Positions 7,348-15,817 of a DNA stretch of 64,000 nucleotides are shown piece after piece. A program made the translations under genes and the position numbers. The notes beneath the pieces are model-generated. The model was not told the DNA's origin. It saw only the letters and a list, made by a program, of their open reading frames with translations, and did no database searches. The stretch's first letter is position 1, and the number at the start of each line of letters is the position of its first letter. Source of the DNA: Desulfoferrobacter suflitae (GTDB lineage Bacteria > Desulfobacterota > Syntrophobacteria > Syntrophobacterales > Syntrophobacteraceae); NCBI RefSeq assembly GCF_022603395.1, contig NZ_JAIBKA010000003.1, positions 1 to 64,000 of the forward strand, in the 5' to 3' direction.

Positions 7348-8195
7348 TGCTTGGATTTGCCGGGCATGGGCGAGCGACAAGTCGGATGCCGCCTGTCGAG
7401 TGCGCTGACCAAGCCGCGCCCCCCATTCTTAGCCTGGAAGGCGTGACAAAGCGGTTTAAGGCAGGCAGACAGTGGGTTGAGATTCTCAAGGGTGTGGAGC
7501 TTGTGGTGCGGCGAGGGCAGGTGGTTGCGCTGGTGGGGCCTTCGGGCGTGGGCAAAAGCACCCTGTTCCATATCATTGCCGGCCTTCTGGAGGCGGATGC
7601 GGGTGCGGCGGAGTTTCAGGGCATGGTGCTGCCCTTGAAGGCAACCCACCAGGGGCGACAGGCCATGTCGCTGGTGTTTCAGGATCCCTACTCGGCGCTT
7701 TCGCCTCACCTGTCTGTGGTGGACACGATTCTTGAGCCCCTGCGGATTAAAGGGCACAAGGAAAACCTGTATGACAGGGTGCGCCAGGTTCTTGCTGCGG
7801 TCAACCTGGCGCCTGCCGAAAGCTATGTCAACCGCTACCCGGGGCAGCTCTCCGGCGGGCAGCGGCAGCGTGTGGCCATTGCCCGTGCCATTGTTACGGA
7901 ACCTGCTTTGCTGCTGGCCGATGAGCCCACTTCGATGCTCGATGCTTCAGCCGGCATCGGCATTCTCAACCTGCTGCGCGGGCTTGCCGAGGGCGGCACG
8001 GCGGTGCTCATCACCGTGCACGATCTTGCCTCCGCCTGCTATGTGGCCGACCATCTGGCCATTCTCGAAACCGGCGAGATTGTGGAGGAGGGGGCTCCTC
8101 AGGCCATTCTCGCCCATCCTGTGCGGCCCATCACCCGCAGTCTCATGGCTGCGGCCAGGTCCTTCTGTACGGCCAATTCAGAACTTGAACTGTAG
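7347..8195 (+). CDS. ABC transporter ATP-binding protein (NikE/DppF type)
   Basis: A 282-residue ATPase. The ATG at 7347 overlaps the FmdE stop (TGATG) and gives MLGFAGHGRATSRMPP before the domain proper. A later start near residue 14-17 is possible. Walker A is GPSGVGKST, the signature is LSGGQRQRV, Walker B is LLLADEPTS, and the switch histidine is in VHDLA. It lacks the long C-terminal extension of the D-type subunit, as expected for the F/E-type partner. Its last 18 bases overlap the end of the convergent TonB-receptor gene. Confidence 0.86.
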   Translation: MLGFAGHGRATSRMPPVECADQAAPPILSLEGVTKRFKAGRQWVEILKGVELVVRRGQVVALVGPSGVGKSTLFHIIAGLLEADAGAAEFQGMVLPLKATHQGRQAMSLVFQDPYSALSPHLSVVDTILEPLRIKGHKENLYDRVRQVLAAVNLAPAESYVNRYPGQLSGGQRQRVAIARAIVTEPALLLADEPTSMLDASAGIGILNLLRGLAEGGTAVLITVHDLASACYVADHLAILETGEIVEEGAPQAILAHPVRPITRSLMAAARSFCTANSELEL

Positions 8196-10352
8196 ACTCA
8201 CGTTGAAACTTCGACCCGGCGCCGGGAAGTAGTATTCCTCGACGTATTTCTTATCCAGCAGGTTTTCCACTCCCGCTGACAGAAGCGCCGTGGATTGCTG
8301 GTCTCCCAGGGCGTACCGGAAAACCGGATAGCGAAACAACAGATCCACTGTGCCGAAGGCCCCCAGGTTCTTCAGAGCAACCGGACTCCCAACGGGAACC
8401 CCGGCGGCCATATTGGCATCATCCATGATGGGCACGTCGCGCGCTCCAACATAGCGGTAGGCAATGCTTGCCAGGGTCCCGTCCCGGCGTTGGTACTTGA
8501 GACCGCAATTGGCTTTGTATTCCGGCAGTTCGGAGAGGGAATCGGAAAGCTTGTTGCTCCCATCAAAAACGTCCCCGTCCTTGTGAGTCTTCTGAAAAGT
8601 GAAGTTGGCGAAAGCATAAAAATCTCCCCATATGCGCCCATCCGCCGCCAATTCCACGCCATGGAACTGGACTCCGTCCAGGTTGTAGACGATGCGGCTG
8701 GGAGCATAGCCAAATATGGTCCGGATGTAGTTGTCCACCTGGTAGTTATAGTAGGTTAGCCACACGGTGGCATCCGACATGAACTGGTAACTCAGGCCGG
8801 TTTCAAATTCCACAGCATCCTCGTTGGTGAGCTCTTTGCGAGCAATGTCGCCGGCAGGATCCACTTCCGGACGGTAGCCTCCATAGTACCAGTAGAATTC
8901 AGGGGTGGTGGGGAAGCGGGCGGCACGCGCTACCCGGCCAAAGAGTGCCAACGGCTCGACGGGGCGATAGACGACCCCGAATTTCGGTAGAGGAGTTATG
9001 GCGCTGAACTTGGCGTGAACAGTTTCGTAGCCGGCGGGTTTCCCGTTGTTGTAGGCGGTGACCGCATCGATGCTGGTATCGGCGGTAAAATTATCGATCC
9101 GCACGCCGCCGTACAGTTCCAACTGTTCGAACGGCCGCCAGGTATCGTCCACATAGAATCCATGCCATTTGCTGGCATCGTTTTCGGCGGGTGATTCGGA
9201 CAGGAAAGACTTGAAATATCCTTCTTTGACATAGGTGTTGCGCAGATCTCCACTGCCCAGATAGACGCCCTGCCCGCCGAAGCCAAGAAGGTTGCTGCCG
9301 AGGTCCCGACTGAAGCGGGTCGACCAGCCCCACGAGTTGTCCGGTGAGGACGTTCGTTCCAAAACCTTTGTATTGAGATCTCTGGATGTCAGCACATCCT
9401 TTCGATCCACGTGATTGTAGTACACAAGCGCCTCGGTCTTGAAGCCGAGCAATGTCTGCCGGTAGGCCAGCTCCGTTTCGTACCTGTGTTCAGTATAATA
9501 GCTGCCATCCCCGTAGGCATCCCCGGCAGGGAACACGATGCCCGGCCCGATCAACAGGCTTCCGGATGATTCCGGGTAATCGGGGTCGTATCCGGGAGTG
9601 CCTTTCCAGTTCTTGACCGGCAGGTTGAAATTGCCGTCCACGTAGCGGAACGCGGCGCGCAGTTCACCATCGCCCCACGGATAGTAGTAGAGGGTTCCGC
9701 TGTAATTCTGCCGCATGGCTTCACTGTTCCTGAGATTTCCGTCGGTGCTGTCGAACCCCGCGGTGATGACTCCGCCGGCGTTACCGTAGCGCATCGCGGC
9801 GTAATTGCCGGTCCCGAAGGTATTGTAGCGTTTGTAGCCGCCCGACACGCTCACCTCGAGCTCTTCGCCGGGCCTTTTGGGAACCAGATCGATGGTTCCG
9901 CCAAGGGTGTTGCCGTACTTGGCGCTGAATGCTCCCTTGCTCACATCCACATCCTCCCAGGCAAGCAGAGGGAGGGTGCTCCAATCGACATAAAAGCCGC
10001 CGTACACTCCGGTGCCGTTCAGCAGGCGGCCATCCAGCATAACGTTGTAGCGGCTTTCATCCATGCCGCGCAGCCTGACCTGGCTGCTCTTGGGGGTGAG
10101 GATGGAGCGTCGCTGAACATCAATTCCCTGGGTCTTATCCAGCACGTCCGGTATCGTGGAGACCACCGGAGCCTCGTTGTCTTCGATGGATATCACTTGA
10201 GTGTTGCCTTCCGGCGTCACCTGGAGCACCTCCTTGATCGGTTCCGCTTCCACAGTGATCATGTCAAGTTTGGTGACTTCCTGCGCTCGTGCAACTCCTG
10301 CGATGGTCGGCAGTATGGACAAACAAATCAGCACAGTAAAAGGGCGGTGCAT
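8178..10352 (-). CDS. TonB-dependent outer-membrane receptor
   Basis: A 724-residue receptor. The ATG at 10352 is preceded by AGGAGG and gives a clean signal peptide (MHRPFTVLICLSILPTIAGV, cleaved after ARA). A TonB-box-like stretch follows (LDMITVEAEP). The plug domain is visible in TIPDVLDKTQGIDVQRRSIL and VRLRGMDESRYNVMLDGRLL, then a 22-strand barrel ending in a C-terminal phenylalanine (NVSLQFKF). No siderophore-specific motif is recognised. Facing an ABC importer with FmdE, and close to a complete TonB system, it probably brings the same metal complex across the outer membrane. The substrate is inferred only from context. Confidence 0.9.
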   Translation of the reverse strand: MHRPFTVLICLSILPTIAGVARAQEVTKLDMITVEAEPIKEVLQVTPEGNTQVISIEDNEAPVVSTIPDVLDKTQGIDVQRRSILTPKSSQVRLRGMDESRYNVMLDGRLLNGTGVYGGFYVDWSTLPLLAWEDVDVSKGAFSAKYGNTLGGTIDLVPKRPGEELEVSVSGGYKRYNTFGTGNYAAMRYGNAGGVITAGFDSTDGNLRNSEAMRQNYSGTLYYYPWGDGELRAAFRYVDGNFNLPVKNWKGTPGYDPDYPESSGSLLIGPGIVFPAGDAYGDGSYYTEHRYETELAYRQTLLGFKTEALVYYNHVDRKDVLTSRDLNTKVLERTSSPDNSWGWSTRFSRDLGSNLLGFGGQGVYLGSGDLRNTYVKEGYFKSFLSESPAENDASKWHGFYVDDTWRPFEQLELYGGVRIDNFTADTSIDAVTAYNNGKPAGYETVHAKFSAITPLPKFGVVYRPVEPLALFGRVARAARFPTTPEFYWYYGGYRPEVDPAGDIARKELTNEDAVEFETGLSYQFMSDATVWLTYYNYQVDNYIRTIFGYAPSRIVYNLDGVQFHGVELAADGRIWGDFYAFANFTFQKTHKDGDVFDGSNKLSDSLSELPEYKANCGLKYQRRDGTLASIAYRYVGARDVPIMDDANMAAGVPVGSPVALKNLGAFGTVDLLFRYPVFRYALGDQQSTALLSAGVENLLDKKYVEEYYFPAPGRSFNVSLQFKF

Positions 10353-10449
10353 GTTTCCTTTCCTCCTGTTCTCAGCATCCATGGGTTGTCCTTGAAGCTG
10401 TTCTGTCGGTGCGAATTGTTTTCAACAGCGGCTTCCGGGCATGGAAAAC

Positions 10450-10505
10450 AAAAAAAGCCGGGAAGGATCAGCGCTCTTCCGAGCGAACCGAAGCCTTCCC
10501 GGCTT
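10450..10505 (-). terminator. Terminator-like hairpin E4 upstream of the TonB receptor
   Basis: On the minus strand AGCCGGGAAGGCTTCGG pairs with ATCCTTCCCGGCT around an inner stem CGCTC-GGAA-GAGCG, followed by seven T residues. It lies about 100 bases before the receptor start and about 210 bases after the trmO stop. It may end the upstream operon, attenuate the receptor, or both. It shares the GAAGGCYT core with the other island hairpins. Confidence 0.6.
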
Positions 10506-10600
10506 CACTGTTAGACGAGTGGGCGGCATCGCCGCCGCATGCTGCAGGCTTTGAACCGATTGTCAACCCAGGATCGGAAATGCAGCGGCATCACAAGGGT

Positions 10601-10668
10601 GTAGGTGTAGCTTGGGTAGAGCGCAGCGAAACCCAACGATTAACTGGCCCGCCCAGCCCAACCTACGG
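10601..10668. repeat. REP-like palindromic repeat
   Basis: The sequence runs GTAGGTGTAGCTTGGGTAGA, GCGCAGCGAAACCCAACG and on to CCCAACCTACGG. It combines a TTGGGT...ACCCAA palindrome with outer GTAGG/CCTAC arms. This is the pattern of widespread dispersed intergenic repeats built on GTTGGGTTnCGCnGCGC. It lies between trmO and the TonB receptor. Another palindrome of the same general kind lies near 33425. Confidence 0.6.
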
Positions 10669-10715
10669 ATTTCTACGGAATTCGCCCCCTGATTGCATGC
10701 TGCTGCACCTAAAGA

Positions 10716-11123
10716 TCATGTCTCCTGGCTCCGGCCTTCCAGGACCAGCGGTTTGATATCGAGGATCGGCGTGCCGTCATACATGTCGATTCCCTTGACA
10801 TGCAACACCGACCCTTCCACATCCAGTACTTCAAGTACTGATAATCCGATCGGATTGGGCCGGTGCGGTGAGCAGATGCTGAAGACTCCCATTGCTTCCC
10901 GCCGGTGGGGTGGAGTCTGAACCAGCAGTTCGGGGCTGAAAACGGGGCTGCGGTCAAAATAAAAAATCACCACGATCTTCTGACCGGGTTTGATATCCCG
11001 CAGACCCTGGCGATATTCTTCATGGACCAGCAATCGGCCTTCAAGGTCCGACACGGTCCAATGCCGGGGCACTTTTTCCGCCTGCGTGCGTACTACCCCG
11101 ATAGGTTCCATAATGATCCGCAT
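10716..11123 (-). CDS. trmO: TrmO/YaeB-family tRNA methyltransferase (TsaA-like)
   Basis: A 135-residue single-domain protein with the family signature SPHRPNPIGLSVLEVLDVEG. It begins with IGVVRTQAEKVPRHW. E. coli TrmO methylates N6 of threonylcarbamoyl-adenosine 37 in tRNA-Thr using S-adenosylmethionine. This protein is shorter than the E. coli enzyme (about 235 residues) and lacks its C-terminal extension. Such stand-alone TsaA domains occur near metal and molybdenum genes, so the exact substrate is uncertain. It is 14 bases downstream of the flavin-reductase gene and preceded by AAGGAG, so the two form an operon. Confidence 0.8.
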   Translation of the reverse strand: MRIIMEPIGVVRTQAEKVPRHWTVSDLEGRLLVHEEYRQGLRDIKPGQKIVVIFYFDRSPVFSPELLVQTPPHRREAMGVFSICSPHRPNPIGLSVLEVLDVEGSVLHVKGIDMYDGTPILDIKPLVLEGRSQET

Positions 11124-11137
11124 TACTGTCTCCTTAA

Positions 11138-11698
11138 CTACTGCATTGAAGGGTCGTCTACGCCAATGTCGTCGCGCTTCATGTAAATCTCGCCGCCCGT
11201 CCTGAAGTAGGGCATCAGCAGGGTCATGGGGAGCTCGTTGAGCTGCCCGTCCTGCAGGTAGGCGTCATTCATTTCAGAACAGACCACATGGCCTACGACA
11301 AGGGAGTACTTGTCGCCGATCATCTCATTTTCCAAACGTGCCTCAATCCAGCCAACGGCCTCCTTGATCCGTGGCGGGCGAACTTTCCTGGCGGAGGTGG
11401 TCGCCACCCCTTCCTGGGCCAGTTCGTTGACCCCAACAGGGTAGTTCTTGGCGCACTTCATGGCGGCGCTGAAGCTCGGCCTGCCCATCACATTGACCAC
11501 GAACTCACCGCCGCTGCGAATATTGCGCAACGTGTCGCGCGGCAGTGCCGATGCCAGGGCGATCAGCGGCAGCGGCCGCAGAATCGGCATGACGCAGCTG
11601 TACGGGGCGGCATTGGGGGTGCCTTGCGGGTCGACGGTGGTGATTACCGTTACAGGTAACGGAAAAAATCGTTTGAACTGTTCCGGAGCCAGTTCCAT
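11138..11698 (-). CDS. Flavin reductase-like (FMN-binding split barrel) protein
   Basis: From the ATG at 11698, directly after AGGAGGAAGCA, the protein has 186 residues. PLPVTVITTVDPQGTPNAAP and the following PYSCVMPILRPLPLIALA are typical of the flavin-reductase-like FMN-binding domain. NIRSGGEFVVNVMG and GDKYSLVVGHVVC are further family features. Members reduce free flavin or serve as flavoproteins, including flavoredoxin in sulfate reducers. Without a clear partner the substrate is unknown. It is the first gene of a two-gene operon with trmO. Confidence 0.82.
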   Translation of the reverse strand: MELAPEQFKRFFPLPVTVITTVDPQGTPNAAPYSCVMPILRPLPLIALASALPRDTLRNIRSGGEFVVNVMGRPSFSAAMKCAKNYPVGVNELAQEGVATTSARKVRPPRIKEAVGWIEARLENEMIGDKYSLVVGHVVCSEMNDAYLQDGQLNELPMTLLMPYFRTGGEIYMKRDDIGVDDPSMQ

Positions 11699-12160
11699 TG
11701 CTTCCTCCTTCGTGAAATCCAACTTGCCAAAACCAAAATTTTGCGATTCCGCCCTCAGCCCCTTGTCGTGCCGACGCAATGCCGCCAGGGCGGAACGCAT
11801 CCAGTGATTGATGGTGACTCCCCGAATTCCAGCCCGCATCGCAATGACGACGGCAGTCTTGCTCAGCAAGAATCACCAAATTCAGGCAAAACCAAAAAAG
11901 GCCAAAAAGGCGGGCACTCTTCTCTGTGCTCTGTCAGCCTTCCTGGCCTTGATTTTGTTATTTCACGCTGCGTTGAAACGGGCCGCAGCAATTGCCGACC
12001 GAATGCATTATTGCCCTTCTTTTACCGGCGCCGTGCGCCGATGTCAATAAATTGTTTATGTGCTGCGCTATCGAGGATGACGTGCCTTGCACCTTGTACC
12101 AGCGGATTGCAGGCCGGCCGGCTTATCACGCAGATCGGCGGTGGTGATGCCATTTTGCAA
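11699..12160. other. Intergenic stretch between divergent operons
   Basis: No gene is supported in these 460 bases. They separate the minus-strand flavin-reductase operon from the plus-strand TonB operon. An open frame through part of it is shared between strands and has no recognisable domain. Confidence 0.4.
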
Positions 12161-12190
12161 TTGACACGGGCCCGGCTCAATTGCTATAGA
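12161..12190 (+). promoter_or_regulatory. Sigma-70 type promoter of RNA E2
   Basis: TTGACA at 12161-12166 and TATAGA at 12185-12190 are separated by 18 bases. Transcription should begin near 12197. The gene to the left runs away on the other strand, so the promoter serves the following RNA and perhaps the TonB operon. Confidence 0.7.
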
Positions 12191-12196
12191 ATAGCG

Positions 12197-12311
12197 CACG
12201 ATCGGGCAGGAAGCCCGGCCATTGTTGCGCATACCGATTAGCGTTCAATAATGGGCCATGAAGGCCTGAGCGGGAAGAAATCCCCCAGGGCTTTCGTGGC
12301 CTTTTTGTTTT
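12197..12311 (+). ncRNA. Candidate leader/regulatory RNA E2 upstream of the TonB operon
   Basis: A unit of about 115 nt begins at the promoter above and ends in a strong intrinsic terminator (stem GGCCATGAAGGCC/GGGCTTTCGTGGCC, then TTTTTGTTTT). Inside are a GGGC-AGGAA-GCCC hairpin and an 11-bp pairing between GGCCATTGTTG (12217-12227) and CAATAATGGGCC (12246-12257). The last GGCC of that pairing is also the first strand of the terminator stem, so the two structures exclude each other, as in attenuators and riboswitches. It resembles E3 (17905-18025) in size, layout and core sequence. It could be a leader of the gene at 12565 or a free small RNA. Confidence 0.5.
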
Positions 12312-12564
12312 AGCAATAGTATACAATCCAACGATTTTCTGGTAACCGTTTACCAGCGACCCAAAAGGGGTCGACTCAGGCGCTGTGAGTTCAGTGCCTC
12401 GGGCCGATTCAAGCCGACTCTTCGGCCTTTAGACCAACTCGGTCTTGGGGTCGGTTGGAAGGATGTGGGGACGGAACGATGTGGGGGAAGGATGATGCAA
12501 AGGAAGTGTGAAGGACGGAAGGGGAGGGGTCATCCTTTGGTGCTTGTCTTCCCTGGGAGCGGCC
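12312..12564. other. Leader region before the TonB operon
   Basis: Some 250 bases lie between the E2 terminator and the first gene of the TonB operon. A repeated GACTC/TCGGCC-type motif near 12370-12440 (GTCGACTC, CCGACTC, ACTCGG) could fold weakly. No gene is supported. Confidence 0.35.
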
Positions 12565-13335
12565 ATGTACGTTGCATGTAACGTTGTGGTCGTGCTGCTG
12601 CTGGGAATCCTGTCCGGCTGGGCGCACTGTGCCTCTCCAGCACTGGATGCGACCAGGCGGATCGAGGAGGCAATGGCTCTGCAGCAGGGGACGCAGGCGC
12701 GCATTGAGGCCTGGAGAACAGAGCAGGAGGAGCTGCGTTCGCGCATTCGCAATTTGCAGAGTGAATTGCGCTATCTCCGCTATCAGGGGGAGCAATACGC
12801 TTCCTATTCCACGCGGCAGGAAGAGAACATCCGCAAGGCGGAAGAAAAGTATGCAGGGCTGCAGGAGATTCAAAGAAGTCTGGAGCCATACCTGAATACA
12901 GTCTTCGAGCGTCTCAAGGCTTTCGTGCAATCGGACTTGCTTTTTTTGCCGGAGGAGCGGAAAAAGCGGCTTGAGTTCATCGAGGAATCCTTGGGGGATT
13001 ATCACCTGGCGGCATCGGAAAAATTCCGTCGGGTGCTGGAAGCGTTGCAGGTGGAAGCCGAATACGGCAGATATCCAGAAGTGTACGAAACCTTTCTGGA
13101 GCTGGATGGCAGCGCCACTAAAGTGCGGGTATTGCGCCTTGGTCGTTTGGCTCTCTATTACGCGACCCTGGATGGGCAGCAGGCGGGCAGATACGATGCG
13201 CAGACGGGGGCATGGAGGGCATTGCCGGGGGATTCGCTGAACGAGATCAAGTCGGCTATTCAAATGATCGGCAAGAGTCGCACTCCGGAACTGGTCAATG
13301 TACCGATTCCACATGGGTCTGATGATGTACCGTGA
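12565..13335 (+). CDS. DUF3450 periplasmic protein of a TonB2-type system
   Basis: I place the start at the ATG at 12565 (GGGAG upstream), giving 256 residues. A GTG at 12508 is in frame. The N-terminus MYVACNVVVVLLLGILSGWA is a signal peptide. A long coiled coil follows (about residues 25-110, with repeats such as TEQEELRSRIRNLQSELRYL). The C-terminal part, with YAFLEL-like YETFLELDGSATKVRVLRLG and RLALYYATLDGQQAG, is the DUF3450 signature. In Vibrio-type TonB2 clusters this protein is encoded next to TtpC and ExbB and is thought to act in the periplasm with them. It begins the operon. Confidence 0.82.
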   Translation: MYVACNVVVVLLLGILSGWAHCASPALDATRRIEEAMALQQGTQARIEAWRTEQEELRSRIRNLQSELRYLRYQGEQYASYSTRQEENIRKAEEKYAGLQEIQRSLEPYLNTVFERLKAFVQSDLLFLPEERKKRLEFIEESLGDYHLAASEKFRRVLEALQVEAEYGRYPEVYETFLELDGSATKVRVLRLGRLALYYATLDGQQAGRYDAQTGAWRALPGDSLNEIKSAIQMIGKSRTPELVNVPIPHGSDDVP

Positions 13336-13348
13336 GGAGTTTGCAGGG

Positions 13349-14776
13349 ATGCAGCAGAGCGCCTATCAATTCAGTCTTGCTCTTTTTGTTCTCTTCATCC
13401 TGCTGATGCCGGCTGCCGGGTGGTGCGACCGCTGGGACCTGGCGCAAGAGTATGCCGGGACGTATGCGGAGCAGGCCGGGAAAGACGCGGAAACGGCCCA
13501 GGCTTTGATCGACCGGGAAAGGCAGGAACTCCTCAAAGAACTGTCCCGTGTCGAAGAAGCCGTGCGTGAAGAAGAACAAAAATTGGCAGAGCGTAAAGCG
13601 CGGTTCGATAGTTTGCTGCAGGAAGAACAGGACGTGGCAGCGCAGCTTCGTCAGGGGGGGAGTGAAGCGGAAAAGATTCTTGAGATCTATCTGGCTGCTC
13701 AAAGGGATGTGTCTGCGATGCTGGAGGCGAGTTTCATTGCTGTGGGCAGTGAGACCGCAGTGCTCGATCCGGGTGATGCGACGATTCCGAGCCTTGCCGA
13801 CGTTCAGCGCCTGGTTGATACGCTTTTTGAGGAGATGGTCCGGTCGGGAAAAGTGGAGCGGTATGAGGGGAGTTTCATCGGCCCCGGCGGAACCGAAGTG
13901 AGTGGAGAGATACTGCGTTTAGGAGACATCAACGCTCTCTACCGCAGATCCGACGAGGTGGGGTTCCTGAAGGTCGACCGGACTTCAGGTAGCCTGCTGG
14001 GCGTTCCGGTCGTCTCTTCCTGGTTTGACCGGGACGAACAGAGCATACACAATTATTTTGAAGGGAAAACTGCGGTGCTGCCGGTGGATCTTTCCGGAGG
14101 GGAGGCTCTGATCCACTATGGCAACGATCAGGACTGGCTGGCATGGCTTCGTTCCGGGGGAGTGCTGGTGTGGCCCATACTGCTGGTAGGACTGATTGCA
14201 TTGCTGTTGATCATCGAACGTATGATTTTTTTGCTGCGAACCAAGGCCAATTCGGAGGCGCTTATTGCGGAGATCGAACAACTGGCGGAGTCCGATCGCT
14301 GGCAGGAGTGTGAGGCGCACTGTTGCAATCAAGAGAGGGCTTCGGTTGGTCGGGTTTTACGGGCCGGTCTGCGCAACCTGGGCAGTGACCGCGAAATTGT
14401 AGAGAGCGCCTTGCAAGAGGCGATCATGAAGGAACTGCCGCGCCTGGAACGGTTCCTTTCAACCATCAGCGTACTGGCTGCAGTGGCGCCCCTGCTGGGC
14501 CTGTTGGGAACTGTAAGCGGGATGATCAATACCTTTCAGGCCATTACCATTCATGGCACCGGGGACCCGCAAATGCTTTCGGGAGGAATCTCGGAAGCGC
14601 TCATCACAACCCAGCTGGGACTGACGGTCGCCGTTCCCGTGTTGATATTGCACCATTTGCTGGAGCGCAAGGTGGATGCAATCATCGGCGAGATGGAAGA
14701 AAAGAGCACCGCTCTGACTGTTCTGATGCTGAAAAATAGAGGGATTCATGGGGGAATGGTGGATCAGGCTGCTTGA
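13349..14776 (+). CDS. TtpC-type MotA/TolQ/ExbB proton channel protein with periplasmic domain
   Basis: A 475-residue protein from the ATG at 13349 (earlier in-frame ATG codons exist). After a signal-like segment (FSLALFVLFILLMPAAGW) comes a periplasmic coiled coil (about 30-110), a globular region, and then an ExbB-like C-terminal half. A helix ILLVGLIALLLIIERMIFLL is followed by the MotA/TolQ/ExbB signature LAAVAPLLGLLGTVSGMINT and ALITTQLGLTVAVPVLILHH. The architecture is that of TtpC, which is needed for TonB2 function in Vibrio. It lies between DUF3450 and exbB and overlaps exbB by 29 bases. Confidence 0.87.
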   Translation: MQQSAYQFSLALFVLFILLMPAAGWCDRWDLAQEYAGTYAEQAGKDAETAQALIDRERQELLKELSRVEEAVREEEQKLAERKARFDSLLQEEQDVAAQLRQGGSEAEKILEIYLAAQRDVSAMLEASFIAVGSETAVLDPGDATIPSLADVQRLVDTLFEEMVRSGKVERYEGSFIGPGGTEVSGEILRLGDINALYRRSDEVGFLKVDRTSGSLLGVPVVSSWFDRDEQSIHNYFEGKTAVLPVDLSGGEALIHYGNDQDWLAWLRSGGVLVWPILLVGLIALLLIIERMIFLLRTKANSEALIAEIEQLAESDRWQECEAHCCNQERASVGRVLRAGLRNLGSDREIVESALQEAIMKELPRLERFLSTISVLAAVAPLLGLLGTVSGMINTFQAITIHGTGDPQMLSGGISEALITTQLGLTVAVPVLILHHLLERKVDAIIGEMEEKSTALTVLMLKNRGIHGGMVDQAA

Positions 14777-15404
14777 TTTGCCGTGGGAAGCCTTGCAGCT
14801 GATGCGTGCCGGTGGGAAGATCATTTTGCCCATTGCAGCTCTATCCCTGGTCATGTGGTTTCTCATTGTGCGTAAACTGGCAGAACTGCGGGCTGCGACA
14901 CGAGAGCGACTGCTCTACGAACAGTACACGCAGGCACGGGCCGATGGAACGCCGCAACCGCCACAGGGATGGCTGACGCAACTCCTCAAGGAATTCGAAG
15001 CGCGCAGGAGCTGTGAGGATAAAGCCGACAAAAAGCTGTTGTTCACTCTTCTTAAAAAAAAGTCGTACGACATCCAGCGATCGGTTTCGACCATCCTGGT
15101 GCTCGCCTCGATTGCTCCTCTGCTCGGTCTGTTGGGCACCGTAACCGGCATGATATCAACCTTTGATGCCATTTCCCAGGTGGGAACCGGCAACCCGCGC
15201 CCACTGGCTGCGGGGATTTCCGAGGCGCTCATTACCACCCAGTGCGGCCTGGCGGTGGCCATTCCCGGATTGATCGTCGGAAGCTACCTGAATCGTCGAG
15301 TCGAGCGCTTTCAAGCGCGTTTGGATGAGCTTGGACTGAGACTTTACCGCCGTTATCAGCTGGCTCCTGTGCTCGGCCGGCAGGTTCCCGGAGACGAACG
15401 ATGA
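14748..15404 (+). CDS. exbB: ExbB proton channel subunit
   Basis: A 218-residue inner-membrane protein of usual ExbB length. The first helix lies at IILPIAALSLVMWFLIVRKL, and the signature is ASIAPLLGLLGTVTGMISTF followed by ALITTQCGLAVAIPGLIVGS. With ExbD it converts the proton gradient into movement of TonB. The gene overlaps both its neighbours (start inside the TtpC gene, ATGA overlap with exbD), so the operon is translationally coupled. Confidence 0.9.
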   Translation: MGEWWIRLLDLPWEALQLMRAGGKIILPIAALSLVMWFLIVRKLAELRAATRERLLYEQYTQARADGTPQPPQGWLTQLLKEFEARRSCEDKADKKLLFTLLKKKSYDIQRSVSTILVLASIAPLLGLLGTVTGMISTFDAISQVGTGNPRPLAAGISEALITTQCGLAVAIPGLIVGSYLNRRVERFQARLDELGLRLYRRYQLAPVLGRQVPGDER

Positions 15405-15817
15405 TGCGTGCAACTGCGTATCGCTATCGTCGCTCTCGCAACACGGAGCTCAATCTGGCGCCTCTGATCGATATGATCTTCATCCTGCTGATTTTTTTTC
15501 TGGTAACAACCAGCTTTGTGCGAGAAGCCGGAGTAGACATTGATCGACCGCAGGCGCAGAGCGCTTCCAATAAGGAAAAGGTCCAACTGATCATTGGAGT
15601 CGATGCCGGGGGGCTCATTTACATCGACGGCAAGACCATCGATGTTCGTTCCGTGCGCGCCCGAATGGATCGCTTTGTTGCGGAAACACCGCAGAGTTCG
15701 GTGGTGATTGTTGCCGACCGGAAAAGTGAAACGGGAATCGTTGTGCAGATTCTGGACGCATGTCGACTGGCCGGAGTCAAAGACATCAGCCTCTCGGCCG
15801 AGAAGAAGGGGCCATGA
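15401..15817 (+). CDS. exbD: ExbD biopolymer transport subunit
   Basis: A 138-residue protein with a single membrane helix near the N-terminus: NLAPLIDMIFILLIFFLVTT. The aspartate in PLID is the proton-carrying residue conserved in ExbD and TolR. The periplasmic domain ends in VVIVADRKSETGIVVQILDA and CRLAGVKDISLS, as usual. It pairs with ExbB encoded immediately upstream and overlaps tonB by four bases. Confidence 0.9.
   Translation: MMRATAYRYRRSRNTELNLAPLIDMIFILLIFFLVTTSFVREAGVDIDRPQAQSASNKEKVQLIIGVDAGGLIYIDGKTIDVRSVRARMDRFVAETPQSSVVIVADRKSETGIVVQILDACRLAGVKDISLSAEKKGP

Noticed and set aside
10352-10600. Cobalamin riboswitch upstream of the TonB receptor
   Set aside because: Receptors of this type are often B12-controlled, but no B12 box or other conserved cobalamin-aptamer sequence can be found between the receptor start and trmO.
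11741-12241. Plus-strand open frame of 166 codons in the intergenic region
   Set aside because: It crosses the promoter of RNA E2 and the divergent leader, has no ribosome binding site and no known domain.
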